Source: an uncultured Pseudomonadota bacterium (lineage in GTDB: Bacteria; Pseudomonadota; Gammaproteobacteria; Methylococcales; Methylomonadaceae). Taken from it: a stretch of DNA of 47,974 nt. A program made the translations under genes and the position numbers. The notes under the pieces are model-generated. The model was not told where the DNA came from. It saw only the letters and a list, made by a program, of their open reading frames with translations, and made no database searches. Shown here piece after piece: positions 23,944-32,885 of the stretch (position 1 is its first letter; every line of letters begins with the position of its first letter). The stretch spans positions 1-47,974 of the forward strand of contig CAINHO010000017.1 of the NCBI GenBank assembly GCA_903848935.1. Reading direction: 5' to 3'.

Positions 23944-25010
23944 ACATTTTCCTTTAATCCCAAGCGTTCCCGCTGATAACTACCATCTTGAATATGCTGA
24001 CACCATGCCAAATTATCCAAATACCATTGCACCGTTTTTCGCAAACCCGTTTCAAACGTTTCTTGCGGAAGCCAACCCAATTCGCGTTCGATTTTTCTGG
24101 CATCAATCGCATACCGTAAATCGTGACCTGGGCGATCCGTCACATAAGTAATCAACTCGGCGTAATGCGTAATGCCATTCGGTTTGTTGGGTTTTAGTTC
24201 GTCGAGAATGTCACACAACGTTTGCACGACGGTTAAATTCGCCTTTTCATTATGTCCGCCAATGTTATAAGTTTCGCCCGTCGTGCCTTTTTCCAACACC
24301 GTCAATAATGCTCGTGCATGGTCATCAACAAAAAGCCAATCACGGATTTGTTGCCCATTGCCATAAACCGGTAACGGCTTGCCTTCGAATGCGTTCAAAA
24401 TCACCACCGGAATCAATTTTTCGGGGAATTGAAAATGCCCGTAATTGTTCGAGCAATTCGTGACAATTATCGGCAAACCATAAGTTCGATGCCACGCGCG
24501 AACCAAATGGTCGGAACTCGCTTTCGAAGCTGAATATGGTGAACTCGGCGAATACGCTGTAGTTTCAGTAAATAAATCGTTCGTGCCATGTAAATCACCA
24601 AATACTTCATCGGTCGAAATATGATGAAAACGAAACGCCGCTTTTTTGGTCGATTCTAAGTTTGACCAATACTGACGCGCCGCTTCGAGCAAGGTGTAAG
24701 TGCCGACAATGTTGGTTTCAATAAATGCCGCCGGTTTATCAATTGAACGGTCAACGTGCGATTCTGCGGCAAGGTGCATCACGGCATCAGGTTGATAATT
24801 GGCAAATAAATCGCGGATTTTTTCGCCATCACAAATATCGACTTGAGCAAATGTGTAACGTGGATTTTCAACGACTGAAATCAGTGACTCCAAATTGCCC
24901 GCATACGTTAAATTATCCACGTTTAAAACGCTGTGTTGCGTGTCGTTAATTAAATAACGAATCAACGCCGAACCAATAAATCCTGCGCCACCGGTGATTA
25001 AAATTTTCAT
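23940..25010 (-). CDS. rfbB: dTDP-glucose 4,6-dehydratase RmlB
   Basis: A 356-residue extended SDR enzyme that converts dTDP-glucose to the 4-keto-6-deoxy sugar with [19 protein letters not shown] is the nucleotide site, [10 protein letters not shown] and [15 protein letters not shown] hold the active-site Asp/Glu and the YxxxK pair, and [19 protein letters not shown] is typical. I start at the ATG at 25010, in an ATGA overlap with rfbD; the longer frame to 25049 lies inside rfbD. Confidence 0.97.
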   Translation of the reverse strand: MKILITGGAGFIGSALIRYLINDTQHSVLNVDNLTYAGNLESLISVVENPRYTFAQVDICDGEKIRDLFANYQPDAVMHLAAESHVDRSIDKPAAFIETNIVGTYTLLEAARQYWSNLESTKKAAFRFHHISTDEVFGDLHGTNDLFTETTAYSPSSPYSASKASSDHLVRAWHRTYGLPIIVTNCSNNYGHFQFPEKLIPVVILNAFEGKPLPVYGNGQQIRDWLFVDDHARALLTVLEKGTTGETYNIGGHNEKANLTVVQTLCDILDELKPNKPNGITHYAELITYVTDRPGHDLRYAIDARKIERELGWLPQETFETGLRKTVQWYLDNLAWCQHIQDGSYQRERLGLKENV

Positions 25011-25873
25011 TTCAATTCTTCCAAACAAAGTTTGAGCGTGTCTTCCCACGTCGGCATCGTCAAGCCAAAACGTTGCGTTAATCGTTCAGTCGAAAGACGA
25101 GAATTCGCCGGACGTTTCGCAGGCGTGGGATATTCAGACGTTGGAATGGGTTTAATCGCACAAGTCAGTTGCACCAATTTAACAATTTTTTCAGCGAAAC
25201 CGTGCCACGAGGTTTCACCCGCGCTGGTTAAATTGAAAATTCCCGAAACAAATGTTTTCGCGCCACGTTCGTGTTGTGCTTGTCGAACAATATGCGCGGT
25301 CGATTCGGCAATCAAACGCGCCCACGTTGGCGCACCAATTTGGTCGGCGACAATGTTGAGTTCTTCACGTTCCGCCGCCAATCGTAAAATACTTTTCACA
25401 AAATTTTGTCCACGCGACGCAAAAACCCACGTCGTGCGACAAATCAAATAATCCGCGCCACTCGCTTGAATTGCTAATTCCCCCGCGAGTTTACTTTCAC
25501 CGTAAACGTTTAATGGATTTGTCGCATCGTTTTCAAAATACGGCGCGTTTTTCGTGCCATCAAACACATAATCCGTTGAATAATGAATTAGTAACGCATT
25601 CAATTTTTTCGCTTCTTGCGCCAAAATTTCAACGGCTTGCGCGTTAATCAAAAAGGCTAAATTACGTTCCGTTTCTGCTTTATCCACAGCGGTATAAGCC
25701 GCCGCATTCACAATCACATCGGGGCGAATCGTTTGAACGATTTGGCGTAATTTTTCTAAATCTGTTAAATCGGCTTGTTCACGATTCAATCCCACGACTT
25801 CACCCAAAGGTAATAAAGTTCGCGCCAACTCCCAGCCGACTTGACCATTGCCACCGAGTAATAAAATTTTCAT
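25007..25873 (-). CDS. rfbD: dTDP-4-dehydrorhamnose reductase RmlD
   Basis: A 288-residue SDR reductase for the final step to dTDP-L-rhamnose. The Rossmann motif is [52 protein letters not shown] and [11 protein letters not shown] (Tyr and Lys of the active site) identify the family. ATGA overlaps join it to rfbC upstream and rfbB downstream. Confidence 0.96.
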   Translation of the reverse strand: MKILLLGGNGQVGWELARTLLPLGEVVGLNREQADLTDLEKLRQIVQTIRPDVIVNAAAYTAVDKAETERNLAFLINAQAVEILAQEAKKLNALLIHYSTDYVFDGTKNAPYFENDATNPLNVYGESKLAGELAIQASGADYLICRTTWVFASRGQNFVKSILRLAAEREELNIVADQIGAPTWARLIAESTAHIVRQAQHERGAKTFVSGIFNLTSAGETSWHGFAEKIVKLVQLTCAIKPIPTSEYPTPAKRPANSRLSTERLTQRFGLTMPTWEDTLKLCLEELK

Positions 25874-26412
25874 GCAAATACCTCGGCATCACGCAACGCC
25901 AAACTTTGTGCATCTTTTGCAGACAAAAGCGGTTCGGTAATTCCCCAATCGATACCAATTTCGGCATCATTCCAACGCACACAACGTTCAAATTCAGGTG
26001 CATAATAATCGGTGGTTTTATAGAGAAAATCGGCGGTTTCGGATAACACTAAAAATCCATGAGCAAAACCAGCAGGAACCCAAAATTGGCGATGATTTTC
26101 GCCGCTCAATTCAACTCCGTGCCATTTTCCAAAAGTGGGTGACGATTTTCGCAAATCGACAGCGACATCAAACACGCTGCCGCTAACGACACGCACTAAT
26201 TTTCCTTGTGGCTGTTGAATTTGATAATGCAACCCGCGCAACACATTTTTACTGGAGCGTGAATGGTTATCTTGCACAAAAGTTACGTCTAAACCGGTCA
26301 GATTTTGAAAGGTTTTTTGATTAAAACTTTCCAAAAAAAAGCCGCGTGCGTCACCAAAAACTTTGGGTTCAAAAATAAATAAATCGGAAATAGGCGTTGT
26401 AATGAGATTCAT
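25870..26412 (-). CDS. rfbC: dTDP-4-dehydrorhamnose 3,5-epimerase RmlC
   Basis: A 180-residue cupin epimerase. IFEPKVFGDARGFFLESFNQ, DNHSRSSKNVLRGLHYQIQ (catalytic His), GSVFDVAVDLRKSSPTFG and WVPAGFAHGFLVLSETADF are the conserved blocks. It is the first gene of the rfbCDBA operon; the order C-D-B-A is less usual than B-D-A-C. The 166 bases between it and bamA on the other strand should hold both promoters. Confidence 0.96.
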   Translation of the reverse strand: MNLITTPISDLFIFEPKVFGDARGFFLESFNQKTFQNLTGLDVTFVQDNHSRSSKNVLRGLHYQIQQPQGKLVRVVSGSVFDVAVDLRKSSPTFGKWHGVELSGENHRQFWVPAGFAHGFLVLSETADFLYKTTDYYAPEFERCVRWNDAEIGIDWGITEPLLSAKDAQSLALRDAEVFA

Positions 26413-26578
26413 AAAAGGCGGATTTCAAGTAGTAACGTGAAAAAAACGCAACCATACCAGATTTTAGCGATGACAAAAAACTGGTAGCAGGTTAATTATT
26501 AGCCCCCCGTGCCTTGTGATACAATTCGTGCCAATCAAACCTTAGCTTCCTTTTTTGTTTTAATCGTCAGAATCGTCT

Positions 26579-28975
26579 ATGAAATTAAAAAAACTCTCCC
26601 GTGTCATTTTACTTTGTTTAGCTGTTTCACCTGTCGCACAAGCCAGTGATGATTTTATTGTTCGAGATATTAAAGTCAAAGGCTTGCAACGTATTTCAGA
26701 AGGCACGGTTTATAACTATTTGCCTGTCACTGTCGGCGAACGTTTTTCATTAGACAACACCGCTCCAGCAATTAAATCCCTGTTTAAAACCGGATTTTTC
26801 AAAGATATTTCGGTCGAACGCGACGGCTCAACGCTGGTTGTGAACGTAGTCGAACGTCCGTCAATTGCGAAAATTGTTTTTGAAGGCAACAAAGATTTAA
26901 GCAAAGACGATTTAACCAAAGCACTCAAAAAAATTGGTTTATCCGAAGGACAAACGTTCGACCGCCAATTGCTCGACAAAGTTGAACAAGAACTCAATCG
27001 TCAATATCTTAGCCACGGCAAATACGGCTTAACCATTAAAACCGAAGTTACCGATTTAACCCGAAATCGCGTCGCTATTTTCATCAAAATTTCCGAAGGG
27101 CGCGTCGCCAAAATCAAAGAAATTAACATCGTCGGCAACAACGTTTTCAATGAAACGGATTTACTGAAAAAAATCGAATTAAACACCTCGAATTTATTGT
27201 CGTTCTACACCAAAGATGACCAATACTCGAAACAAAAACTTGGCGCGGATTTAGAAACCTTACGTTCGTATTATTTGGATCGCGGTTATATCAATTTCAA
27301 CATTGAATCCACGCAAGTCGCGATTACACCCGACAAAAAAGATATTTACGTCACAATTAACGTCAAAGAAGGCGACGTTTATAAACTCGATAAAGTAAAA
27401 CTCGCCGGCAATTTAATCGTCCCCGCTGACGAGTTAATCAAACTCATGAAAGTCGGGCCGGGCGAAGTGTTTTCACGCAAAAGCGCGACTGAAACGTCCA
27501 AAGCGATTTCTGACCGTTTGGGCGACGATGGTTATGCGTTCGCCAACGTCAACATGATTCCAGAAATCAACGAAGCCACGAAAACCGTCAACATGACGTT
27601 CTTTGTTGACCCCGCAAAACGGGTTTCAGTCCATCGAATCAATATCAAAGGCAACACCAAAACCCGTGATGAAGTTTTACGCCGTGAAATGCGCCAAATG
27701 GAATCAACGTGGGCATCGAGTTCTAAAATTGAACGCTCAAAAACCCGTTTGGAACGCCTCGGTTATTTTGAAGATGTTGCGGTTGAAACGCCGCCCGTTT
27801 CCGGAACGGCTGACGAAATTGATGTGAATTACACTGTCACTGAAAAACCGTCGGGTAATTTAATGGCGGGTGTAGGTTATTCGCAGGTTCAAGGGATTGT
27901 ATTAAACGCCAACATTGCACAAAACAACGTATTTGGTTCAGGCAAAATGGTCAATTTAGCTTTTAATAACAGTAACTATTTGACCAGTTATCAGTTTGGT
28001 TTCAATAACCCGTATTTCACCCCCGACGGCGTAAGTCAGGGCTACAATTTGGGCTACACCAAACGTAATGCCGGACAAATCAACATCGCAAACTACACCA
28101 CTAACGTGCTGAATGCTGGGATTAACTTTGGTGTGCCATTGAATGAATTTGACCAAATTCGTGTTAATTTTGATGGTAAATACACAACGTTAGGCACCAC
28201 GCCTTACACATCTAATGAAATTGGCAATTTTATGAAAAAATATGGCACTTCATTTTTCACATTTGCGCCAGAAATCGGCTGGACACATGACACATTAAAT
28301 CGCGCAATCTTCCCAAATAAAGGCGGACAACAACGTCTTTCTGCATTAGCAACTGTTCCAGGTAGTAATTTGGAATACTATAAAGTGAGCTATAAACATC
28401 AAATGTATTTCCCGATTGCAAAAGATTTTACGTTGCGCGTTCTTGGGGAAGCGGCTTACGGTGATGGTTATGGAAAAACCAGCGATTTGCCCTTTTTTGA
28501 AAACTATTTTGCGGGCGGTACGGGTTCTGTTCGTGGCTTTTACAATAACACATTAGGTGTACGCGACACACATACCAAGAGTTGCGCCGCGTACTACAAT
28601 ACTCCCGTGCCGAATGCCGATGGCACTACAAATCCTACGGCTACGGGAACTTGTCCGTATCAAAATTATTCATTAGGCGGCTCAACGAAAGTTATTGGTA
28701 GTGCAGAATTATTTTTCCCTGTTCCCTTCATGCCCGATACAAAATCAGTAAGGTTAGGCACATTTTTCGACGCAGGTTCTTTGAGTAATGGCTTTAATAT
28801 GAAAATGAAGTATTCTGCTGGCTTGTCTGGTGAGTGGATGTCACCATTTGGTGCGTTGTCAGTCAGTGTCGCCCAACCGCTAAATGCTTCACCCCTTGTT
28901 CAAGGTATAGATGGAGCCACAACAACAGGCGACCAAAAACAAATGTTCCAATTTAACTTTGGGCAAAACTTCTAA
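26579..28975 (+). CDS. bamA: outer membrane protein assembly factor BamA
   Basis: A 798-residue BamA. A signal peptide ends at about residue 22 (VILLCLAVSPVAQA). Five POTRA domains follow (VRDIKVKGLQRISEGTVYNY, IVFEGNKDLSKDDLTKALKK, KEINIVGNNVFNETDLLKKI, VKLAGNLIVPADELIKLM, HRINIKGNTKTRDEVLRREM), then a C-terminal barrel from about 425 with the VRGFYNN lid motif and the terminal aromatic FNFGQNF. A loop after VRGF carries two Cys (KSCAAYYN and GTCPYQNY) that could pair outside the cell. It folds outer-membrane proteins. A TGA-TACAAT extended -10 ends at about 26525 and may be its promoter. Confidence 0.97.
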   Translation: MKLKKLSRVILLCLAVSPVAQASDDFIVRDIKVKGLQRISEGTVYNYLPVTVGERFSLDNTAPAIKSLFKTGFFKDISVERDGSTLVVNVVERPSIAKIVFEGNKDLSKDDLTKALKKIGLSEGQTFDRQLLDKVEQELNRQYLSHGKYGLTIKTEVTDLTRNRVAIFIKISEGRVAKIKEINIVGNNVFNETDLLKKIELNTSNLLSFYTKDDQYSKQKLGADLETLRSYYLDRGYINFNIESTQVAITPDKKDIYVTINVKEGDVYKLDKVKLAGNLIVPADELIKLMKVGPGEVFSRKSATETSKAISDRLGDDGYAFANVNMIPEINEATKTVNMTFFVDPAKRVSVHRINIKGNTKTRDEVLRREMRQMESTWASSSKIERSKTRLERLGYFEDVAVETPPVSGTADEIDVNYTVTEKPSGNLMAGVGYSQVQGIVLNANIAQNNVFGSGKMVNLAFNNSNYLTSYQFGFNNPYFTPDGVSQGYNLGYTKRNAGQINIANYTTNVLNAGINFGVPLNEFDQIRVNFDGKYTTLGTTPYTSNEIGNFMKKYGTSFFTFAPEIGWTHDTLNRAIFPNKGGQQRLSALATVPGSNLEYYKVSYKHQMYFPIAKDFTLRVLGEAAYGDGYGKTSDLPFFENYFAGGTGSVRGFYNNTLGVRDTHTKSCAAYYNTPVPNADGTTNPTATGTCPYQNYSLGGSTKVIGSAELFFPVPFMPDTKSVRLGTFFDAGSLSNGFNMKMKYSAGLSGEWMSPFGALSVSVAQPLNASPLVQGIDGATTTGDQKQMFQFNFGQNF

Positions 28976-29062
28976 AACAATTTTTAGTTTGTCGTCCTTA
29001 TCACTTATAATTTAAGCATATTTTTTTATTTCCAATCGAAACTCTCGGAGAATTCTATCTTT

Positions 29063-29563
29063 ATGAAAACCAAAATCGCGTTATTTTTAGGCTTAATTTT
29101 TGTGGCAAATATCAGTTATGCCGATTTAAAAGTGGGCTTTGTGAACATTCCTGCCGTACTTGAAAAAGCTCCTCAAGCTGAAAAAGCGAAAAAACGTTTA
29201 GAACAAGAATTCTCACCCCGCGACAAACAACTTGTGTCGCAACAAAAAGATATTCAAAACATGGAAGAGCGTTTAACCAAAGATGCCGCTGTTTTGGGTG
29301 AAGCGGCGCGTTCAAATTTAGAAAAAGACGTGTTGAACAAAAAACGTGATTTCAAACGCACGCAACAAGAATTCAGCGAAGATTTCAACGTGCGTCGCAA
29401 CGAAGAATTAGGCAAATTACAACGCCGCATTGTGGAAGCCATTCGTGGCATTGCAAAAGACCAAGGCTTTGATTTGTTACTCACCGACGGTGTAATTTAT
29501 GCCAGTGAACAAATCGACGTAACCGCACAAGTTCAACAAAAATTAACCTCAATGCCTGAGTGA
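29063..29563 (+). CDS. skp: periplasmic chaperone Skp/OmpH
   Basis: A 166-residue periplasmic chaperone. The signal peptide (ALFLGLIFVANISYA) is followed by DLKVGFVNIPAVLEKAPQAE, a long charged coiled coil (KRLEQEFSPRDKQLVSQQKD) forming the trimer's tentacles, and the C-terminal strand LLLTDGVIYASEQIDVT. GGAG lies 12 bases before the ATG. It works with BamA, the gene upstream, by carrying unfolded barrels across the periplasm. Confidence 0.94.
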   Translation: MKTKIALFLGLIFVANISYADLKVGFVNIPAVLEKAPQAEKAKKRLEQEFSPRDKQLVSQQKDIQNMEERLTKDAAVLGEAARSNLEKDVLNKKRDFKRTQQEFSEDFNVRRNEELGKLQRRIVEAIRGIAKDQGFDLLLTDGVIYASEQIDVTAQVQQKLTSMPE

Positions 29564-29624
29564 TTACAGGTTTCAAAACCATCCGAACCGCCCCTTATAA
29601 CCTAAAAAAGTGAAATCAAAAACC

Positions 29625-30068
29625 ATGTCTATAACGTTAGATATTCAGCAAATTCAAGCCTTTCTTCCTCACCGTTATCCGTTTTTGTTAGTGGATAAAG
29701 TGGTGGAATGTGAGCCTGGCGTTAGGTTATTAGGGGTGAAAAATGTCACTTATAACGAGCCGTTTTTTCAAGGGCATTTTCCACAAAAACCCGTGATGCC
29801 CGGTGTGTTGATTTTGGAAGCGATGGCACAAACAACTGGTTTGTTAGCTTCTGAAACGGCAGGTGAAGAATTGAAAGGCATGATTTATTACCTAACCAGT
29901 ATCGATAAAGCGAAGTTTAAACGCCCCGTGGTTCCTGGTGATCAATTGATGTTAGAAGCACGTTTTGTTAAAAGCAAACGTAACGTTTGGGCATTTGAAT
30001 GTCGTGCCGAAGTCGATGGTGAATTTGTGGCAAGTGCTGAAATTCGTTGTGCAGCAGTGGTTGAGTAA
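29625..30068 (+). CDS. fabZ: (3R)-hydroxymyristoyl-ACP dehydratase FabZ
   Basis: A 147-residue hot-dog dehydratase of fatty-acid elongation. [19 protein letters not shown] supplies the catalytic His, and [20 protein letters not shown] contains the catalytic Glu; [16 protein letters not shown] follows. I choose the ATG at 29625 over the GTG at 29610; neither has a strong ribosome site. It directly precedes lpxA, but lpxD, normally just upstream, is absent. Confidence 0.95.
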   Translation: MSITLDIQQIQAFLPHRYPFLLVDKVVECEPGVRLLGVKNVTYNEPFFQGHFPQKPVMPGVLILEAMAQTTGLLASETAGEELKGMIYYLTSIDKAKFKRPVVPGDQLMLEARFVKSKRNVWAFECRAEVDGEFVASAEIRCAAVVE

Positions 30069-30071
30069 GTT

Positions 30072-30842
30072 TTGATTCATCCTACCGCTATTATCGACCC
30101 ACGCGCCGAACTCGCAGAAAATGTGAGTATCGGCGCGTTTTCAATTGTGGGTGCGGACGTTAAAATTGATTCGGGTACCATTATCGAATCACACGTTGTC
30201 GTTAAAGGTCACACATCGCTGGGCAAAGATAATCACATTTACCAATTTTGTTCGATTGGTGAAGATCCGCAAGATAAAAAATATGCACACGAAATCACAC
30301 GCTTAGAAATTGGTGACCGCAATGTCATTCGTGAATATACGTCGATGCACCGTGGCACACATCAAGATAATAGTTTGACGAGAATTGGCAGCGATAATTT
30401 ATTTATGGCTTACACGCACGTCGCGCATGATTGTGTGATTGGCGACCATGTGATTATGGCAAATGGCGCATCACTCGCGGGTCATGTGCATTTGAACAGT
30501 CACGCGATTTTGGGCGGTTTTACGTTGGTGCATCAATTTACCCAAATCGGTCAATACAGTTTTTCGGCAATGGGTAGTGCGATTACGCAAGATATTCCGC
30601 CATTTGTGATGGTCGGGGGTCGTCCAACTCGTCCACACGGTATCAATTCTGTGGGCATGGAACGTAACGGCATTTCCGCTGAAGATATTCGCCTGATTCG
30701 TAAAGCCTACAAAATGATTTACAAAATGAATTTGCGTCTCGAAGATGCAATTGAACAAATGGAAGATTTGGCGGGCGATAGCAAAGAGTTATCAAATATG
30801 GTGAATTTTCTCCGTAATGTCACACGCGGCATTTTGCGTTAA
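30072..30842 (+). CDS. lpxA: UDP-N-acetylglucosamine acyltransferase LpxA
   Basis: A 256-residue left-handed beta-helix acyltransferase, first enzyme of lipid A synthesis. Hexapeptide repeats begin at once (IHPTAIIDPRAELAENVSIG). The catalytic His lies in AYTHVAHDCVIGDHVIMANG. GEDPQDKKYAHEITRLEIGD, VHQFTQIGQYSFSAMGSAI and the C-terminal helices ending NFLRNVTRGILR are those of true LpxA. The only plausible start is a TTG, three bases after fabZ, so translation probably depends on coupling. A second LpxA-like gene is at 20168. Confidence 0.95.
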   Translation: MIHPTAIIDPRAELAENVSIGAFSIVGADVKIDSGTIIESHVVVKGHTSLGKDNHIYQFCSIGEDPQDKKYAHEITRLEIGDRNVIREYTSMHRGTHQDNSLTRIGSDNLFMAYTHVAHDCVIGDHVIMANGASLAGHVHLNSHAILGGFTLVHQFTQIGQYSFSAMGSAITQDIPPFVMVGGRPTRPHGINSVGMERNGISAEDIRLIRKAYKMIYKMNLRLEDAIEQMEDLAGDSKELSNMVNFLRNVTRGILR

Positions 30843-30846
30843 ATCC

Positions 30847-31413
30847 ATGTTAATTGCAGGCGTTGATGAAGCGGGACGCGGTTGTTTAGCAGGTAATGTT
30901 TTTGCCGCAGCCGTTATTTTAAATCCCGATTTCCCGATTGTCGGTTTAGCCGATTCCAAAGTATTAAGCGCGAAAAAACGCGAATTTCTGTCTGACCAAA
31001 TCAAAAAACAGGCTTTGAGTTGGTCAATTGCTCAAGCCAGCGTTGACGAAATTGATGATATTAACATTCTGCAAGCCACGTTATTAGCGATGCGCCGCGC
31101 TGTTGAAGGTTTAAATGTTCAACCAGACGAGGTGTTAATCGATGGCAACCAACTTCCAAAACTCAACATTCCTGCACGCGCCATTATTCAAGGCGACAAA
31201 ACCATTCAAGAAATCAGTGCCGCGTCAATTTTAGCCAAAGTGGCGCGTGATGAATCAATGGACGAATGCGCCAAAATTTATCCGCAATTCTCATTTTCAA
31301 AACACAAAGGCTACGGCACAAAACTACATTGCCAAGAAATTGAACAATTCGGCATTTTAGAGATTCACCGCAAATCGTTTAATCCCGTCAGAACGTTATT
31401 ATTTCAAAAATGA
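30847..31413 (+). CDS. rnhB: ribonuclease HII
   Basis: A 188-residue RNase HII that nicks at ribonucleotides in DNA. IAGVDEAGRGCLAGNVFAAA holds the first acidic residues and DEVLIDGNQLPKL the next; SAASILAKVARDESMDECAK and FSFSKHKGYGTKLH are conserved. The ATG at 30847 is chosen because the family begins at the IAGVDEAGRG box; no ribosome site is evident, and it lies four bases after lpxA. lpxB, often between them, is absent. Confidence 0.95.
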   Translation: MLIAGVDEAGRGCLAGNVFAAAVILNPDFPIVGLADSKVLSAKKREFLSDQIKKQALSWSIAQASVDEIDDINILQATLLAMRRAVEGLNVQPDEVLIDGNQLPKLNIPARAIIQGDKTIQEISAASILAKVARDESMDECAKIYPQFSFSKHKGYGTKLHCQEIEQFGILEIHRKSFNPVRTLLFQK

Positions 31414-32210
31414 AACGCATTGTTTTAGGTATCGAATACGACGGCAGTCGTTTTTTTGGTTGGCAATGGCAAGTTGGGCATCGCAACATTCAACACGAAC
31501 TTCAACAAGCCTTGAGCAAAATTGCACAACATCCAATTACGGTGCAATGTGCGGGACGAACCGATACTGGCGTTCATGCAACAGAGCAAGTTGTGCATTT
31601 CGACACCACGGCAATTCGGAGTTTAGAAGCGTGGCATCGTGGCACAAATACTTATTTGCCATCGGATGTGCGGGTGATTTGGGCGCAAGAAGCCATTGGT
31701 GATTTTCATGCACGTTATCGAGCAATTGCCCGTTTTTACCGTTACGTTATTTTGAATCGCAACACGCCTTCGGCTTTGAACCGACAATCAACGTGGTGTC
31801 CATTGCCGTTGGATGCTGAAAAAATGCACCACGCTGCACAAAGTTTACTCGGACACCATGATTTCACGTCGTTTCGGGCGCAAGGCTGTCAGTCCAAAAG
31901 TCCGTTCCGCACCCTGTATTTTATCGACGTGCAACGAGTTGGCGAGCAGGTGATTATTGAACTGTCGGCAAATGCGTTTTTGCATCACATGGTTCGCAAC
32001 ATTGCAGGCGTGTTGATTGCCATTGGGTCTGAAAAACAACTCGTTTCATGGACACGCGAATTATTGGATGTGAAAAATCGGCAGTTGGGCGGTGTCACTG
32101 CGCCTTCAGATGGTTTGCATTTGGCAGGTGTTTATTATCCCGACCATTATGGCATCGACAAAAATCCTATTTTTAACAAACTACCCGCCGACGCACGACG
32201 TTTTGATTGA
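31410..32210 (+). CDS. truA: tRNA pseudouridine synthase TruA
   Basis: A 266-residue pseudouridine synthase for positions 38-40 of tRNA. LGIEYDGSRFFGWQWQ opens the fold. The catalytic Asp is in CAGRTDTGVHATEQVVHF. YRYVILNRNTPSALNRQ and NAFLHHMVRNIAGVLIAIGS are conserved. The ATG overlaps the rnhB stop as ATGA. Its last codons (TACCCGCC to the stop) recur at 32793-32826, bounding an inserted TA unit. Confidence 0.96.
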   Translation: MKRIVLGIEYDGSRFFGWQWQVGHRNIQHELQQALSKIAQHPITVQCAGRTDTGVHATEQVVHFDTTAIRSLEAWHRGTNTYLPSDVRVIWAQEAIGDFHARYRAIARFYRYVILNRNTPSALNRQSTWCPLPLDAEKMHHAAQSLLGHHDFTSFRAQGCQSKSPFRTLYFIDVQRVGEQVIIELSANAFLHHMVRNIAGVLIAIGSEKQLVSWTRELLDVKNRQLGGVTAPSDGLHLAGVYYPDHYGIDKNPIFNKLPADARRFD

Positions 32211-32215
32211 GTTTT
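32182..32215 (+). repeat. 34-base direct repeat, left copy (3' end of truA)
   Basis: Covers the last nine codons of truA (from the base before CCC), the TGA stop and GTTTT. It matches 32793-32826 at 33 of 34 positions; the one difference is a silent GAC/GAT change. Confidence 0.85.
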
Positions 32216-32229
32216 GAAAATACAAAATC

Positions 32230-32502
32230 ATGAAAAAAATTAACTGGAATCCTGAAAAAAATGACAAACTTATTGCCGAACGTGGCATTAGTTTTAACGA
32301 CGTAATTTATCATTTTGCACAAGGCTATTTGCTCGACGATATTGAGCATCCGAATCAAGAAAAATATCCGAATCAATCTATTTTTATTTTAGAAATAAAC
32401 AACTATGTCTACCTGGTACCTTACGTTGTAAATGATACGGAGCGATTTCTAAAAACGATTATTCCCAGTCGTAAATTGACTAAAAAATACTTAGGAAGAT
32501 AA
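32230..32502 (+). CDS. BrnT-like toxin
   Basis: A 90-residue basic protein of the BrnT/DUF497 toxin group found next to CopG-type antitoxins. Conserved blocks are KINWNPEKNDKLIAERGISF, DVIYHFAQGYLLDDIEHPNQ, YPNQSIFILEINNYVYLVPY and FLKTIIPSRKLTKKYL. It differs strongly from the BrnT at 3040. It ends three bases before the antitoxin, with which it makes one operon. The pair sits in a 611-base unit between two copies of the truA tail. RNase activity is inferred from the family. Confidence 0.8.
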   Translation: MKKINWNPEKNDKLIAERGISFNDVIYHFAQGYLLDDIEHPNQEKYPNQSIFILEINNYVYLVPYVVNDTERFLKTIIPSRKLTKKYLGR

Positions 32503-32505
32503 ATC

Positions 32506-32775
32506 ATGACAAATCTAACTCAAGAAGAACAAGCGTTATTAGATTCTGTAGAAAATGACGAATGGCATACTAAGCCAAATTTTATCCAACGAAAACAGGC
32601 ATTACAACGCGCTGCACAGCAACAGCTGAACGCCAAAAATCATCTCAATGTGACATTGTCCGTCAATGATTTTGAAGCATTAAAATCTTTTGCATCGAAA
32701 CACGGTACGAGTTATCAACTCGCCGCCGAAAATATATTGCACCAATATATCGAAAATAATTTGCTGTATTCGTAG
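32506..32775 (+). CDS. CopG/BrnA-type antitoxin
   Basis: An 89-residue protein beginning TQEEQALLDSVENDEWHTKP, the usual N-terminus of antitoxins paired with this toxin class. A ribbon-helix-helix-like end follows: LNVTLSVNDFEALKSFASKH and GTSYQLAAENILHQYIEN. It should bind both the toxin and its own promoter. AGGAAG lies nine bases before the ATG, inside the toxin's last codons. Confidence 0.8.
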   Translation: MTNLTQEEQALLDSVENDEWHTKPNFIQRKQALQRAAQQQLNAKNHLNVTLSVNDFEALKSFASKHGTSYQLAAENILHQYIENNLLYS

Positions 32776-32792
32776 CAAAAAATTTTATTTTT

Positions 32793-32826
32793 TACCCGCC
32801 GATGCACGACGTTTTGATTGAGTTTT
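32793..32826 (+). repeat. 34-base direct repeat, right copy (truA tail)
   Basis: Second copy of the truA 3' end, noncoding here. It keeps the reading frame of the tail, and the base before it is also a silent Leu-codon variant (TTA for CTA), so it looks like a real former gene end. Confidence 0.85.
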
Positions 32827-32885
32827 TATTTAACAAAAACTAACGACCCTACATTTTCTTTTTCAATATTCACTGGAACAAAAAT

